DNA of 64,000 nt from Aliiroseovarius sediminis (GCF_022678485.1 NZ_JALBYP010000034.1:1-64000), one strand, 5' to 3'. Shown: positions 25,868-34,994, counted from the stretch's first letter. The notes: generated from the letters alone by a model not told the origin. Numbers and translations: made by a program.

Positions 25868-26197
25868 TTAGCTGGTCCTGAGAGGTGCCATCTGCTTTGC
25901 ACATGTGCCGGATCGACCAGATACCGGTTGAGTTGAAGCGACGGGCGCCATGCCCAACTCGCGGTCGTCAAACGCGTCCACGACCCGACGGATTTCCGCC
26001 CGGCGCAGGCCGATATCGCTCAGAAGCCGATCGTCCATTGCATTAAGAGCGGCGACCATCTTGCGCCGTTTCCAGCGCCGCATGGCCGTAGCCGCCCAAC
26101 GACTGAAGACAGACTCGCGGCTTTGGTCGGCAGGTTCTTGGAACGCCTGCGACTGGTGATATTTCAGATAATTTCGATGTGCCAAAAAGGGATGCAT
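25868..26197 (-). CDS. DUF1127 (YjiS-like) small protein
   Basis: The 109-residue product contains a DUF1127 domain in its middle: a basic helix (AMRRWKRRKMVAALNAMDDRLLSDIGLRRAEIRRVVDA, about residues 40-78) typical of YjiS-like proteins. Small DUF1127 proteins in alphaproteobacteria affect RNA turnover and metabolism of phosphate or carbon; for this larger one the role is unknown. I selected ATG 26197 because GGAGG lies five bases upstream, dropping 11 residues from the longer frame. The C-terminal 30 residues are polar and may be disordered. Confidence 0.8.
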   Translation of the reverse strand: MHPFLAHRNYLKYHQSQAFQEPADQSRESVFSRWAATAMRRWKRRKMVAALNAMDDRLLSDIGLRRAEIRRVVDAFDDRELGMAPVASTQPVSGRSGTCAKQMAPLRTS

Positions 26198-26426
26198 ATC
26201 ATCCTCCGATTTCAAGGTTACTGAAGCCATGACGTCGGATCCCGCTATGTGCGCGACTGGACTGCAAATTACCTGCTATTCCATTCGGGCCAAGCTGACG
26301 CCGTCGTCTTTGTTTGTGATCGATGAGATCAGAAAAGACCCCGAGGCGGACAAGGGCACGATTGCCCAGCCCCGCCCGGGGCTACCAGCGGTTCAGTAGT
26401 TTTCCCGCGAAAAGCAGGAACCTCTT

Positions 26427-26597
26427 ATGGAAGTCGAATTTCATCATGCTATAGATATGGGCCTTCCGCCCCCGACTTTCAATCCACTGGCCACGCCTGC
26501 GACGTTCCGACGCGAAACTGCCTATTTACAGGGCTTGACCGGCCATTCCTTGCCTGTTCTGGATGTGCAATGTGCCCAATATCCGAACGCCCATTGA
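26427..26597 (+). CDS. Possible small protein, 56 residues
   Basis: The frame starts at ATG 26427 with AGGAA nine bases upstream and encodes a 56-residue polypeptide with one proline-rich segment (GLPPPTFNPLATPATF) and one cysteine. There is no known family or membrane segment. It is listed because the start context is reasonable and the region otherwise lacks a gene; chance occurrence cannot be excluded. Confidence 0.3.
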   Translation: MEVEFHHAIDMGLPPPTFNPLATPATFRRETAYLQGLTGHSLPVLDVQCAQYPNAH

Positions 26598-26679
26598 CGA
26601 AGCTGCGCGGCATACCTAGCTTTTAGATATGTTGGTTCACGCTGATCACTTCCGTTTCTTACTTTTGAACCGCCTGCCC

Positions 26680-26722
26680 CCCCGGGTGGCTTAGGCGCGA
26701 GTGCGCCTGCTTTCCCCCGGGG
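26680..26722 (+). promoter_or_regulatory. Structured hairpin in the leader of the GreA-fold gene
   Basis: An inner perfect stem AGGCGC-GAGT-GCGCCT (26693-26708) is flanked by C-rich and CCCCGGGG arms that can pair outside it. No T-run follows, so a terminator is unlikely. It lies 57 bases before the ATG at 26779 and could affect translation or mRNA stability. Confidence 0.35.
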
Positions 26723-26778
26723 CTTCCGAAGAGATCAACGAATGAACAAGCGACGTTTCTGTCGTTTGAGGAGGTAAC

Positions 26779-27216
26779 ATGACCAGCACCAATCAACCGC
26801 CCATATCCAATCAAAGCAACCGCCCCCATCAGCCCGTGCGGCAATCACATGGCGAACACCGTGCTATGCGACGCAGATCGCCGTGGTTGCCGGACGCAGA
26901 TCGCCCCGAGGCAACGCATACTCCGAGCGCGTCCGTGTCGCAGGCCGTGCGGTATGACGATATCCAGCACACAACACGTGGCGATGGCGAAACGGTCACC
27001 AGTAATTGCCACGTTGTCTATTCGATCAGCGGCGGGCCGGCGGAATCCGGTCTTATGGTCCAACGGGCCCGTGCTGGCATGGGCGGTGTTATCCCCGCCT
27101 CATCCGCGCTTGGCTCTGCTTTGATAGGGCTGCGCGTGGGCCAACGCGCACCATTGGTGTTTGACGATGGCAAGGTCGGCACCGTGACCGTGCTTGAGGT
27201 CGCACAAACGGACTGA
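26779..27216 (+). CDS. GreA/GreB C-terminal-fold protein with disordered N-terminus
   Basis: The 145-residue protein has a polar, proline/arginine-rich N-terminal 55 residues with no recognisable domain. A C-terminal domain follows whose ending (SALGSALIGLRVGQRAPLVFDDGKVGTVTVLEV) resembles the FKBP-like C-terminal domain of Gre factors and Rnk. It lacks the coiled-coil N-terminal domain that reaches the polymerase active site, so transcript cleavage activity is not expected. GGAGG precedes the ATG. A second protein of the same fold is encoded 50 bases downstream, suggesting a pair acting on RNA polymerase secondary-channel functions, by inference. Confidence 0.65.
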   Translation: MTSTNQPPISNQSNRPHQPVRQSHGEHRAMRRRSPWLPDADRPEATHTPSASVSQAVRYDDIQHTTRGDGETVTSNCHVVYSISGGPAESGLMVQRARAGMGGVIPASSALGSALIGLRVGQRAPLVFDDGKVGTVTVLEVAQTD

Positions 27217-27266
27217 CGCATACCCTGCGCACCTTCTACATTTCCGCCCCTTAAAGGAGACATAAA

Positions 27267-27713
27267 GTGTCTGCCCAAGAAACGAATACCACCAAACCGC
27301 GCCGCACGCGCTCGCCGAAAATCGTCATCAATGCGGACGAGATCGCACATATCGAAGGACTTGTCGAAGGTGCTGCACAGCGCAACCCGGCCTTAGCGGA
27401 CCGCCTGCTGGATGAAATCGGGCGCGCTCGCATCGTTCCGGCAAAAAAGATGCCGGCAGACGTGGTGTCCATTGGCAGCCTTGTGACGTATCGCGACGAA
27501 TCCACGGGCGCGGACAAGACGGTGCAATTGGTCTATCCCGAAAATGCGGATATCGCCGAGCAAAGAGTGTCGATCATGACGCCCATCGGGGTGGCACTTC
27601 TGGGTCTGACCGAAGGGGCGGCGTTCTTTTGGGACACGCGCGACAACCAGCGGCGAACACTGACCGTGATCCGGGTCGATCAGCCGCCGGCAGAAGATGA
27701 CACGCAGCCCTGA
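27267..27713 (+). CDS. Rnk-like protein (GreA/GreB fold, nucleoside diphosphate kinase regulator type)
   Basis: The 148-residue protein aligns with Rnk-type proteins. It has a short N-terminal helical pair (INADEIAHIEGLVEGAAQRNPALADRLLDEIGRARIV) and a Gre-like C-terminal domain (DVVSIGSLVTYRDESTGADKTVQLVYPENADIAEQRVSIMTPIGVALLGLTEG). Rnk binds RNA polymerase but does not cleave RNA in known cases. It starts at GTG 27267 with AAAGGAG seven bases upstream. The tandem position behind a related gene suggests duplication or paired function. It is convergent with the alpha/beta-hydrolase gene, 17 bases apart. Confidence 0.85.
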   Translation: MSAQETNTTKPRRTRSPKIVINADEIAHIEGLVEGAAQRNPALADRLLDEIGRARIVPAKKMPADVVSIGSLVTYRDESTGADKTVQLVYPENADIAEQRVSIMTPIGVALLGLTEGAAFFWDTRDNQRRTLTVIRVDQPPAEDDTQP

Positions 27714-27730
27714 CACACGCAGCCCAGCCG

Positions 27731-29383
27731 TCAGTTATGATCGCAGCCAACATCGAACCCACCATCGCAATGCGCGATCAGGCGGTCGGTATCGGCTGCG
27801 GTCCAGTTTATCGGCGCAGTCACCGCCACCCAAGGCCCGACATAATCCGCGCCGTAGTAAGCATGGCCATGGCCATCGGGTGCGGTATTCGCCAGCGCCA
27901 TATCAACGGCCAACTGAAACTGCGTCACGACCGGCATGAACCGCATATCGGGCGAGACATCGGGGCCGGGCGGCTCGTTCATCCATTCAGGCGCGCGCCA
28001 TAGCGATGCGGGTTCATAGAACACAATCGGGTCGCTTGAGTATTGCAAATAGACGATGCGCATATTGCCCCAACCATCCGCCCCCCCCGCATTGCGCGAG
28101 TGCGAGGCAAAGCGCACCAGCCGCCCCTCGCCCAAGGTTGGGGCGACAAAAGGGCTGCCCTTGTCACGCGAAGCCACGATGCCCTGCCACATTGTTGACG
28201 GAAACGGAGGCCCCGCCCACATCGCCCCATTGATCGGATCATCCAGCAGGGCAAACAGGTCGGTGCCGTGCATCGACGACCACGCGCCAAGGCTCAGCCC
28301 GTGGATGTAAAGCCGCGGGCGCGCGTCTTTCGGCAGATCACGCCAATAGTTGTGAATGGTACCAATCAACGCCTCGGCTTGATCAAGGCCTGAACGCGTT
28401 TCAAGGATCAGCGCCAGCGGGGATTGCAGATATGAATACTGCACCGCAACCGTGGCGATATCACCGCCATGCATATATTCGACCGTGTCCATCGCACCCG
28501 GATCCATCCAACCGGTGCCGGTCGGCAGAGCCACAATCAACACCTCACGATCAAAGCCGCCTTGCCGTTTCAACTCGGCCAGCGCGATGTCGGCCCGTTC
28601 CTGCGCCGTGTCGGCCTGCGCGCGCCCCACATAGACACGCACGGGCTGCAAAGCCTCGCGCCCGGTGAAAGACGCGATGTCGTCCGCATCCGGCCCCGTA
28701 GTGACATAATCGCGTCCCGGCTGGCCCAGCGCACCCCAATCGACCAAAGACCCGGCGCCACCCGTGGAAACACCCGCCGGGATCAACGGAGCCATATCAA
28801 ACAGGTTTTGGGCAAGGGTCACGGAATCGTCCAAGCCTTCGATCACCCGATCCAGCACCCCGTCACGGGTGACCGTCACCACAACAAACGCGGTCAAAAG
28901 AAACCCGGCGACATTGGCCGTGCGTGGCGGCATATAGCGATAAAGCCAGAACCGCACCCGGTCGAACAGCCATTGCAGAGCGTAACCCAACAGTACCAGA
29001 AGCCCGAAGACGCCCAGCGCCAGCAAAAGCATTTGCAGCGTGTGCGTGCTGTCGACCAGATCCATCCCCATACGGATGCGTATGCCATTCTGCCAGTCAC
29101 GGGTCTTGAGAAGGGACAGTACAAGCACCACTATCACAGGCACCCCTGTCAATATACGCGCAATCACGATGCTGCGCCCGGTCGGCTCGGGCAGTTCCAT
29201 CAGACGCCACAGCGACACCCCTATTCGCCCGATCAGATAACCCAACCCCATGACAAGCCCGCCCAGAACGCCTTGGATCACCCAGTTTCGCGGGATCAGG
29301 GTCGGGGTCAACGAAGCCTCGAAGAACAGCACCCCAAGGAACAAGGGAAGCACGTAAAGGCCGGTTCGGTCAAAAAAACGCAT
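27731..29383 (-). CDS. Membrane-bound alpha/beta-hydrolase-like protein
   Basis: The 550-residue protein has four or five membrane helices in its first 200 residues and a soluble C-terminal domain. That domain resembles the alpha/beta-hydrolase family of uncharacterised membrane proteins, with a nucleophile-elbow-like LYIHGLSLGAWSS (GLSLG) near residue 360 and a C-terminal His-rich GHGHAYYGADY. The substrate is unknown. Two ATGs are possible; I use 29383, but 29407 is also open. It is followed on the strand by nothing obvious, with a convergent Rnk-like gene. Upstream lies an HdeD-like gene 85 bases away. Confidence 0.8.
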   Translation of the reverse strand: MRFFDRTGLYVLPLFLGVLFFEASLTPTLIPRNWVIQGVLGGLVMGLGYLIGRIGVSLWRLMELPEPTGRSIVIARILTGVPVIVVLVLSLLKTRDWQNGIRIRMGMDLVDSTHTLQMLLLALGVFGLLVLLGYALQWLFDRVRFWLYRYMPPRTANVAGFLLTAFVVVTVTRDGVLDRVIEGLDDSVTLAQNLFDMAPLIPAGVSTGGAGSLVDWGALGQPGRDYVTTGPDADDIASFTGREALQPVRVYVGRAQADTAQERADIALAELKRQGGFDREVLIVALPTGTGWMDPGAMDTVEYMHGGDIATVAVQYSYLQSPLALILETRSGLDQAEALIGTIHNYWRDLPKDARPRLYIHGLSLGAWSSMHGTDLFALLDDPINGAMWAGPPFPSTMWQGIVASRDKGSPFVAPTLGEGRLVRFASHSRNAGGADGWGNMRIVYLQYSSDPIVFYEPASLWRAPEWMNEPPGPDVSPDMRFMPVVTQFQLAVDMALANTAPDGHGHAYYGADYVGPWVAVTAPINWTAADTDRLIAHCDGGFDVGCDHN

Positions 29384-29468
29384 GGGGTTATCCCGTTGAG
29401 AACGCATAGGATATGATCAAGTTTCAGGCAAACTCGCCGTCACACAGGCCACTAGTATTCAAGGTGCT

Positions 29469-30014
29469 TTATTGGCCCGCCTTGCGCAACCGAAACGCCA
29501 ATAGTACGAACAGAATACCAAAGGCCACCGCCCAGAAGCCAATTATCCAAGCGATCGAAACCAACCCTGCATGGGGCAGTGCGATGATCGCCACGCCGAA
29601 CACGACCGACAACAGGCCGCTGGCAATCAACACCCATTCACCGTCAATGGTCTTGCGCAATTGAATGGCCGCAATAATCCGCAAAATGCCGCCCAGAATG
29701 GACCATGCGGCGACCAGCCCCAGCAGGAACAACGCAGTGATGCCGGGCATAAGCAGGGTGAAGGCACCGACGACGATGCCCAACACTCCTTCGAGCAGCC
29801 ACAGCCACCAATTCTCCATCTGGTCGCGGTTGCGGAGCGCGTCGATAGCGCCAACGATCCCGTCAAACAGGATGAACGCGCCGAAGATCAGCACCAGAAC
29901 GGCCAGCGTCAGCGCAGGCCACACAAAGGCGGTGATGCCAAACGCGATAGCGATCAAACCCCGCACCAGCAACACCCACCAGTTTCGTGACATGAATTCC
30001 AACGCAGGGTCCAT
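29469..30014 (-). CDS. HdeD-like (DUF308) membrane protein
   Basis: The 181-residue protein has six predicted membrane helices in three pairs, with the DUF308 repeats typical of HdeD (SRNWWVLLVRGLIAIAFGITAFVWPALTLAVLVLIFGAFILFDG ... NWWLWLLEGVLGIVVGAFTLLMPGITA). HdeD is linked to acid resistance in E. coli; elsewhere its role is unclear. ATG 30014 is preceded by AAGGAAACACAG; eight codons upstream in the frame are ignored. It lies 23 bases downstream of the serine hydrolase gene on the same strand and may share its transcript. Confidence 0.88.
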   Translation of the reverse strand: MDPALEFMSRNWWVLLVRGLIAIAFGITAFVWPALTLAVLVLIFGAFILFDGIVGAIDALRNRDQMENWWLWLLEGVLGIVVGAFTLLMPGITALFLLGLVAAWSILGGILRIIAAIQLRKTIDGEWVLIASGLLSVVFGVAIIALPHAGLVSIAWIIGFWAVAFGILFVLLAFRLRKAGQ

Positions 30015-30037
30015 TCTGTGTTTCCTTTCCGCGGTCA

Positions 30038-31684
30038 TCAGCGACGGCGAGCGGTCATGGTCTGACCGGCCTCGTTCGACAGGATCAATGCGCCGGTGTC
30101 GTCAATCTTGTACTCGGTGACAGTCGGCAACAGTTCCAACATCTTCTGTTCTTGATCCATCAAGGCGGGCGGGCAAGCCATCATGGTTGACCCGCCAAGG
30201 TCGATCGACAGCGCATCATCAGACGCCTGATAGCTGGCGATCAGGCGGTTGCAGGTCGTATTGCCCGCAAGCGATCCGTCCGGCAGGAATTGCAGGCTGG
30301 CTGGGCTGTTGTCGATGACGCCGGCGCCGTCAATATCCTCGATCATCCATTCGCGGCCTGACAGGGTGGGCGTGGCGTCCTGGGCCATAAGGTAGTCGGC
30401 AACAGCGCGATAGGCGGGCAGCGATGTCGGATCACTTGCCGCGTTCGCAGCAACGGGGTTCGACGCAAAACGCACAATCACCATGTCTGCGGTCGGGTCG
30501 ATCCAGATCGTCTGGCCATGCACGCCGCGGGCGGCGAACGCCCCGTGATCGTCGTGGCTGACCCACCACAGGCCTCGATAGCTCCAACCGGGCAGCAGGT
30601 CATAACCTGCCTTGGCGAACGCGTCCTTGTCGCCGCCTTCGCGGATACGCGCAATGGCACCCGCCGGGATCACTTGTTCGCCGTTCCATTGGCCGTCATC
30701 CAGGATCAACTGGCCCAGCCGCGCCATGTCGCGCAGGGTGGCGTTGAACCCGCCGCCCGCGAAGGGCGTACCGATGGAGTCGACGGTGAAAAATGCCTCG
30801 CGCTCGACCCCGATACGCGACCAGATCCGGTTCGACAGATAATCGGCCACCGAAACCCCGGTGCTGCGCGCGATCAACCAGCCCGCCGCATCCGCGTTCA
30901 CAGTCTTATAGCCAAAGGCATCCCCGTGTTCGCCCTTCTTCTGAACGGTCGTCAGATAGTCGAAATAGCTGCGCGGGCCATCATAGCCTTCGGGCTTGGG
31001 CAAGGGGCTGCCGGCTTCGGCATAAGTCCAGACCTCGGCATTCGGGTCGGCATAATCCTCGGAATAATCCAGCGCGGTCGTCATCTCCAACACCTGCCGC
31101 ACGGTTGCATCGCCGAACGCACTGCCAGCCAGTTCGGGAATGATGTCGGCCACCGGGGCGGTTTCGTCCAGCGTGCCTTCGGCCACCAGCACCTCGGCCA
31201 TCAAACCAGTCAGGCTTTTGGTCACAGACATCGCCCCGTGAAGGGTGTGTTCGTCCAAACAACCATCATATCGTTCATAGACGATGCGGCCATGATGCAT
31301 CACAAGCACCCCATCGGTGTAATTCGCATCAAACGCCGCATCCCACGTCATCGCATCCCCCCCGCCCAACGGCGAGAACGTCACAGCGCCCAGCCCGGCA
31401 TCCAGATCGACGGGCAGATCGCTTGCCCCATCCGTTCCGTTGCGCACCGCGACCGAGGGCATAAGCTCGCGGAAATGGCACACGGTCCAGCGCAGTTTCG
31501 GAAACGCGAAATAGTCGGGGTCGGTGAAACGGATGGTCTTGTCGGGCGCTGGCGGGAAGCCCTGCATCCAGCCCAGCGTCTGCGGGTTGGACGCGGTCGC
31601 ATCAAGGGGGGTGTCCTGTGCCATGGCAACGGCTCCGGTCATCAGGGTGGCGGCGATGGTGGCCGCGAAAATCTTGGTTTGCAT
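30038..31684 (-). CDS. Secreted serine hydrolase (class C beta-lactamase family) fused to META domain
   Basis: The 548-residue protein has a signal peptide (about 1-22) and a beta-lactamase/esterase-type domain with the SxxK motif SVTK at about 153-156, a Tyr-containing YKTVNADAAGW region and HGQTIWIDP. From about residue 445 it has a META/HslJ-like domain (REWMIEDIDG ... LAGNTTCNRLIASYQ ... MMACPP). META domains occur in secreted proteins of unknown function; the fusion to a serine hydrolase is unusual. The enzyme probably cleaves an amide or ester outside the cytoplasm, but resistance to antibiotics cannot be inferred. It follows the SDR gene by ten bases. Confidence 0.88.
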   Translation of the reverse strand: MQTKIFAATIAATLMTGAVAMAQDTPLDATASNPQTLGWMQGFPPAPDKTIRFTDPDYFAFPKLRWTVCHFRELMPSVAVRNGTDGASDLPVDLDAGLGAVTFSPLGGGDAMTWDAAFDANYTDGVLVMHHGRIVYERYDGCLDEHTLHGAMSVTKSLTGLMAEVLVAEGTLDETAPVADIIPELAGSAFGDATVRQVLEMTTALDYSEDYADPNAEVWTYAEAGSPLPKPEGYDGPRSYFDYLTTVQKKGEHGDAFGYKTVNADAAGWLIARSTGVSVADYLSNRIWSRIGVEREAFFTVDSIGTPFAGGGFNATLRDMARLGQLILDDGQWNGEQVIPAGAIARIREGGDKDAFAKAGYDLLPGWSYRGLWWVSHDDHGAFAARGVHGQTIWIDPTADMVIVRFASNPVAANAASDPTSLPAYRAVADYLMAQDATPTLSGREWMIEDIDGAGVIDNSPASLQFLPDGSLAGNTTCNRLIASYQASDDALSIDLGGSTMMACPPALMDQEQKMLELLPTVTEYKIDDTGALILSNEAGQTMTARRR

Positions 31685-31694
31685 CTGCTTATCC

Positions 31695-32462
31695 TTAGCT
31701 CAATTCCTGAACGCCACCGCCCGAAACGGTCAAAATCTGTCCGCTGATCCACGCGGCTGCGGGGGAACACAGAAACAAGGCCGCGTTGGCCATATCCTGC
31801 GGCTCGCCCAGACGATGGATCGGCGTGTGCGACAGCATCTTCGCCTCGATCTCGCCGTTCAGCACAGAGTTCAGCGCAGCCGTCCGCGTGGCCCCCGGCG
31901 CAACCCCGTTCACGCGAATGTTCTTAGGCCCCAGATCGAAGGCAATATTGCGGATCAAATGGTTGGTCGCGGCCTTGGACGAGCCATAGGACGCCATGTT
32001 GGTATTCTTGTTCTCGCCCGCCATCGACGTGACCGCCAGCATGGCACCGCCCCCGGCTTTTTCCATTTCAGGGGCAGCCAACTGGGCCAACCGGAACAGA
32101 GAAAACACGTTCAGGTCATAGGCGTTGCGGAAATCCTCCATCGGCATGTCAAAGGGCTTGGGCCCACCGCCACCCGCGTTGCTGACCAGCACCGAGAGTT
32201 TGCCAAATTCCGAAATCGTCGCGTTGATCACGTTCACCAGATCAATCTCCAGCGTGACGTTACAAGCCAGAGACGCGGCGCGCCCGCCCGACTGTGTGAT
32301 CTCGTTCGCGACAGCTTGGGCCGCCTCTGCATCCAGATCGCTGACCATTACGGCAGCGCCAGCCTGCGCAAAGGTCAACGCCATCGCGCGACCAATTCCG
32401 GCACCTGCGCCCGTGATCAGGGCCACATCATCATTTAGTGTAAAGTTCTTGGGATCATACAT
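31695..32462 (-). CDS. Short-chain dehydrogenase/reductase
   Basis: The 255-residue SDR has the NAD(P)-binding motif TGAGAGIG (about 17-24), NAG in SNAGGGGP, catalytic Ser (VTSMAG) and YxxxK (YGSSK), and the C-terminal RLGEPQDMANAALFLCS. It resembles 7-alpha-hydroxysteroid/glucose 1-dehydrogenases, but the substrate is not determinable. It is the first gene of a short minus-strand run with the serine hydrolase (gap of 10 bases). A 533-base region without a gene lies upstream. Confidence 0.9.
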   Translation of the reverse strand: MYDPKNFTLNDDVALITGAGAGIGRAMALTFAQAGAAVMVSDLDAEAAQAVANEITQSGGRAASLACNVTLEIDLVNVINATISEFGKLSVLVSNAGGGGPKPFDMPMEDFRNAYDLNVFSLFRLAQLAAPEMEKAGGGAMLAVTSMAGENKNTNMASYGSSKAATNHLIRNIAFDLGPKNIRVNGVAPGATRTAALNSVLNGEIEAKMLSHTPIHRLGEPQDMANAALFLCSPAAAWISGQILTVSGGGVQELS

Positions 32463-32995
32463 CGTTTCACTCTCCGCTTACCGCTGGCAAAGGACAAGCC
32501 CCCCCTTGCGGTCATCCGGGCGTTCAGGACAATGTTTCCTTGGTGGCACAGCACCTTGCGGGCGTATCCAGCGACGCCATCGCCGGACCCTAACTTGTTG
32601 TTTCAGTTAGGTTGCCACGTTGTCGCATTCAAGACAAGCGCAGGGTCATCGGCGCAAACGGGCCAGTTATGCCCAACACAATTCCGCGAAGGCCTATATG
32701 TTATGTCACGGACATACAGCCGCGTCGCGTTTGACGATCTTGGCACTGAAAAGCCCAGATAGCCGCAGCGTCGATCAGCCAGAAGGGCGTCAAGGTCGCC
32801 TGGTAACCTGACGGGCACGACCGACCGACAGGGTTTCGAGCTTGGCCACCGATTACCTGCGCTTAAGAAGTAACCCGATCCCTCACGACCTGCGGCATTG
32901 CTGGTCCTGCGGCGCGTTTCGGGTTTCTGATTGGCGATGCCGGATTAGGTGTTTTCGCTCATAAAATTGCTAACAGCATTTGGGTCGGGCACCTC
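32463..32995. other. Gene-poor region between SDR and the inositol locus
   Basis: I see no convincing gene in these 533 bases. Short frames exist on both strands, but none has a credible start, family resemblance or ribosome-binding site. The right end holds the 3' flank of the ABC ATPase gene. The promoter of the SDR gene should lie near 32463-32600. No strong terminator hairpin is visible to me. Confidence 0.5.
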
Positions 32996-33784
32996 TTAAA
33001 CGGTGCCACCCAAGCTTCCCTCCAGCGCGACAAGCTCTTGTCCACCGGCCATCATGTCTTGAAGCTCCTCCGGTGTGATCTGGCCACGCTGAGCGGTGCC
33101 AAGCGTCTGGCCACGGTTCAGAACTGTGAAACGATCGCCAACGGCCATGGCATGACGCACGTTGTGAGTGATGAACACGACCGCAACGCCTTGCTTGCGA
33201 ACCTTGGCAACGGTGGCCAGAACATTGGCAGTCTGGCGCACGCCCAAGGCTGATGTCGGTTCATCAAGGATCAGCACCTTGGCGCCAAAATGAACTGCAC
33301 GGGCAATCGCCACCGTTTGCCGTTCACCACCGGACAGTGTGCCGACCGCCTGATCTGGTCCGCGCAGGTTGATGCCCATCTCGCGCATCTCATCCATGGT
33401 TACGCGGTTGGCATGATCGTGGTCAAAGAAAGTCAACGGTCCAATCTTTTTCACCGGCTCGTTGCCCATGAAGAAGTTACGACTAACCGACATCAGCGGG
33501 ATCATCGCAAGGTGTTGGTGCACTGTGGCAATTCCTGCTGAAATCGCGTCACGCGGATCGGCAAAGTGCATGGGGCGGCCTTCGAACAGGATTTCGCCTT
33601 TGGTGGGTTGATGCACACCGGACATGGTTTTGATAAAGGTCGATTTTCCGGCGCCATTGTCGCCCAGAAGGCAGTGGCATTCGCCTGGAAACACATCAAG
33701 CGAAACCCCGGCAAGCGCGATGACGGACCCGAAGTGCTTTTCGATATTCTTCATCTGGATAATTGGTGCGTGTTCGGGATTCAT
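32996..33784 (-). CDS. Sugar/inositol ABC importer ATP-binding protein
   Basis: The 262-residue single-domain ATPase has Walker [10 protein letters not shown] (about 41-49), signature LSGGERQ (about 149), Walker B LILDEPTS and the switch His in FITHN. It powers import with the permease and binding protein encoded immediately upstream. In many sugar importers of this family (RbsA, XylG, Caulobacter IatA) the ATPase has two fused nucleotide-binding domains; this has one, like FrcA. Gene order SBP-permease-ATPase with 1-base spacing to the permease supports one operon. The presence of an inositol catabolic cluster next door suggests myo-inositol or a related polyol as substrate. Confidence 0.9.
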   Translation of the reverse strand: MNPEHAPIIQMKNIEKHFGSVIALAGVSLDVFPGECHCLLGDNGAGKSTFIKTMSGVHQPTKGEILFEGRPMHFADPRDAISAGIATVHQHLAMIPLMSVSRNFFMGNEPVKKIGPLTFFDHDHANRVTMDEMREMGINLRGPDQAVGTLSGGERQTVAIARAVHFGAKVLILDEPTSALGVRQTANVLATVAKVRKQGVAVVFITHNVRHAMAVGDRFTVLNRGQTLGTAQRGQITPEELQDMMAGGQELVALEGSLGGTV

Positions 33785-33785
33785 A

Positions 33786-34907
33786 TCAACGCTCTCCTGT
33801 CATAATGCGGCGGATATAGGTGTTCAGGATCACCGCAAACAGCAGGATCACGCCAAGAAATACGCGGAAAAGGCTGCTTTCAACCCCGGCAAAGAACAGC
33901 CCTTGCTGTACCACGCCAAAGATCAGCGCGCCAAGTGCTGCCCCCAGGACCGAGCCATAGCCGCCCGTTAGCAACGCACCTCCGATGACCACGGCGATGA
34001 TCGCCTCGAATTCTTTCAAAAGCCCCCGGTCTGACCCGGCTGACCCGAATTCCATTACCTGACAGGTTGCAAAAACACAGGCACAGAAAGCGGTTAGCAT
34101 AAACATGCTGATCTTGACCTTGTTCACCGGAACGCCCGAGTTTCTTGCTGCCTCAGCATCGCCACCCGCAGCGAAAATCCAGTTTCCGAACCGCGTTTTG
34201 GTCAGCAGGATATGGCCCAGCAAAACCAGAACCAGAGCCCAGATGATCAGCATGGGAATGCCATCGACGACGGGTTGGCCTTTGCGGGTGCCACGTTCGA
34301 ACGTGGCGATGATACCTGCATCACCCAACCATTCAAATACGCCGCCCAAAACCTTGCCGCCAAACACTGCCGCCAACCAATCACCTTCAGCCACGTCCTT
34401 GATACCGCCGATGATTGTCTTACGCTCGATCTGCTGCGGCAAAAAGATCGCAAAGCCGCGTAGAATGAACAAGAAAGCCAGCGTCACAATAAAACTGGGC
34501 AGCCCCGTGCGTACGACGATGAAACCATTCAGTGCGCCGATGGCGATGCAGATCACGAATGTCACAAGGATCGCCATCCAGACCGGCCAGCTAAGCGTGA
34601 CTGCAAAAATTGCGATCAACATGCCCGCAAAGCCAATCATCGACCCAACAGACAGATCGAACTCGCCCGCGATCATCAACAGGCAAGCGCCCACTGCGAT
34701 GATCATGAATTGCGCCGACACGATCGACCAGTTCATGATCCCTTGGCTGTTGAACATGCCACTGTCGAAGGCAAACAATAGAAAGAAGGTGAACACAGCA
34801 ATGGTGCCCACGATCCCGCCCAGTTCAGGGCGGATCATGGCTTCGCGAAACCTGGAACGAGTCTTGATCCGTTCGTCGACCTCAGCAGGGGTGGGGACGT
34901 TGGTCAT
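33786..34907 (-). CDS. Sugar/inositol ABC importer permease
   Basis: The 373-residue permease has about ten membrane segments and the BPD_transp_2 motif region [16 protein letters not shown]-like ([16 protein letters not shown], about residue 90) found in RbsC/XylH/FrcC-type transporters. The C-terminal half includes [24 protein letters not shown] chose ATG 34907 because GAGG lies five bases upstream and earlier ATGs (34925, 34952) add unrelated residues. It lies 87 bases from the binding-protein stop, across a strong hairpin (34954-34983), and one base from the ATPase start. Confidence 0.9.
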   Translation of the reverse strand: MTNVPTPAEVDERIKTRSRFREAMIRPELGGIVGTIAVFTFFLLFAFDSGMFNSQGIMNWSIVSAQFMIIAVGACLLMIAGEFDLSVGSMIGFAGMLIAIFAVTLSWPVWMAILVTFVICIAIGALNGFIVVRTGLPSFIVTLAFLFILRGFAIFLPQQIERKTIIGGIKDVAEGDWLAAVFGGKVLGGVFEWLGDAGIIATFERGTRKGQPVVDGIPMLIIWALVLVLLGHILLTKTRFGNWIFAAGGDAEAARNSGVPVNKVKISMFMLTAFCACVFATCQVMEFGSAGSDRGLLKEFEAIIAVVIGGALLTGGYGSVLGAALGALIFGVVQQGLFFAGVESSLFRVFLGVILLFAVILNTYIRRIMTGER

Positions 34908-34953
34908 TGGGGCCTCATCTGTCATTGGCAAGACGTGGAGTTTCAGAAACAAG

Positions 34954-34983
34954 AAAGGCGGCCAAAGTGCTATGGCCGCCTTT
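34954..34983 (-). terminator. Hairpin between binding-protein and permease genes
   Basis: AAAGGCGGCCA (34954-34964) and TGGCCGCCTTT (34973-34983) form a perfect 11-bp stem with an 8-base loop. On the minus strand the stem is followed by CTTGTTTC. It sits 11 bases after the binding-protein stop. It may stop or slow 3' decay or partly terminate, which would give more binding protein than permease. Confidence 0.6.
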
Positions 34984-34994
34984 ATGGTAGAAGA

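Larger units (their letters stand above)
26198..26778. other. Intergenic region with small ORF and structured leader
   Basis: This 581-base region between the divergent DUF1127 and GreA-fold genes contains a possible 56-codon gene (26427-26597, listed separately) and a strong hairpin near 26680-26722 (listed separately) in what is probably the 5' leader of the next gene. The rest shows no recognisable signal. Confidence 0.5.

Noticed and set aside
28469-29416. 315-codon plus-strand frame
   Set aside because: It is a Gln/His/Arg-rich shadow of the alpha/beta-hydrolase membrane protein gene.
30518-31747. 409-codon plus-strand frame
   Set aside because: It is antisense to the serine hydrolase gene, which has a signal peptide and an SVTK motif. 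Composition is His/Arg-rich as expected for an antisense frame.
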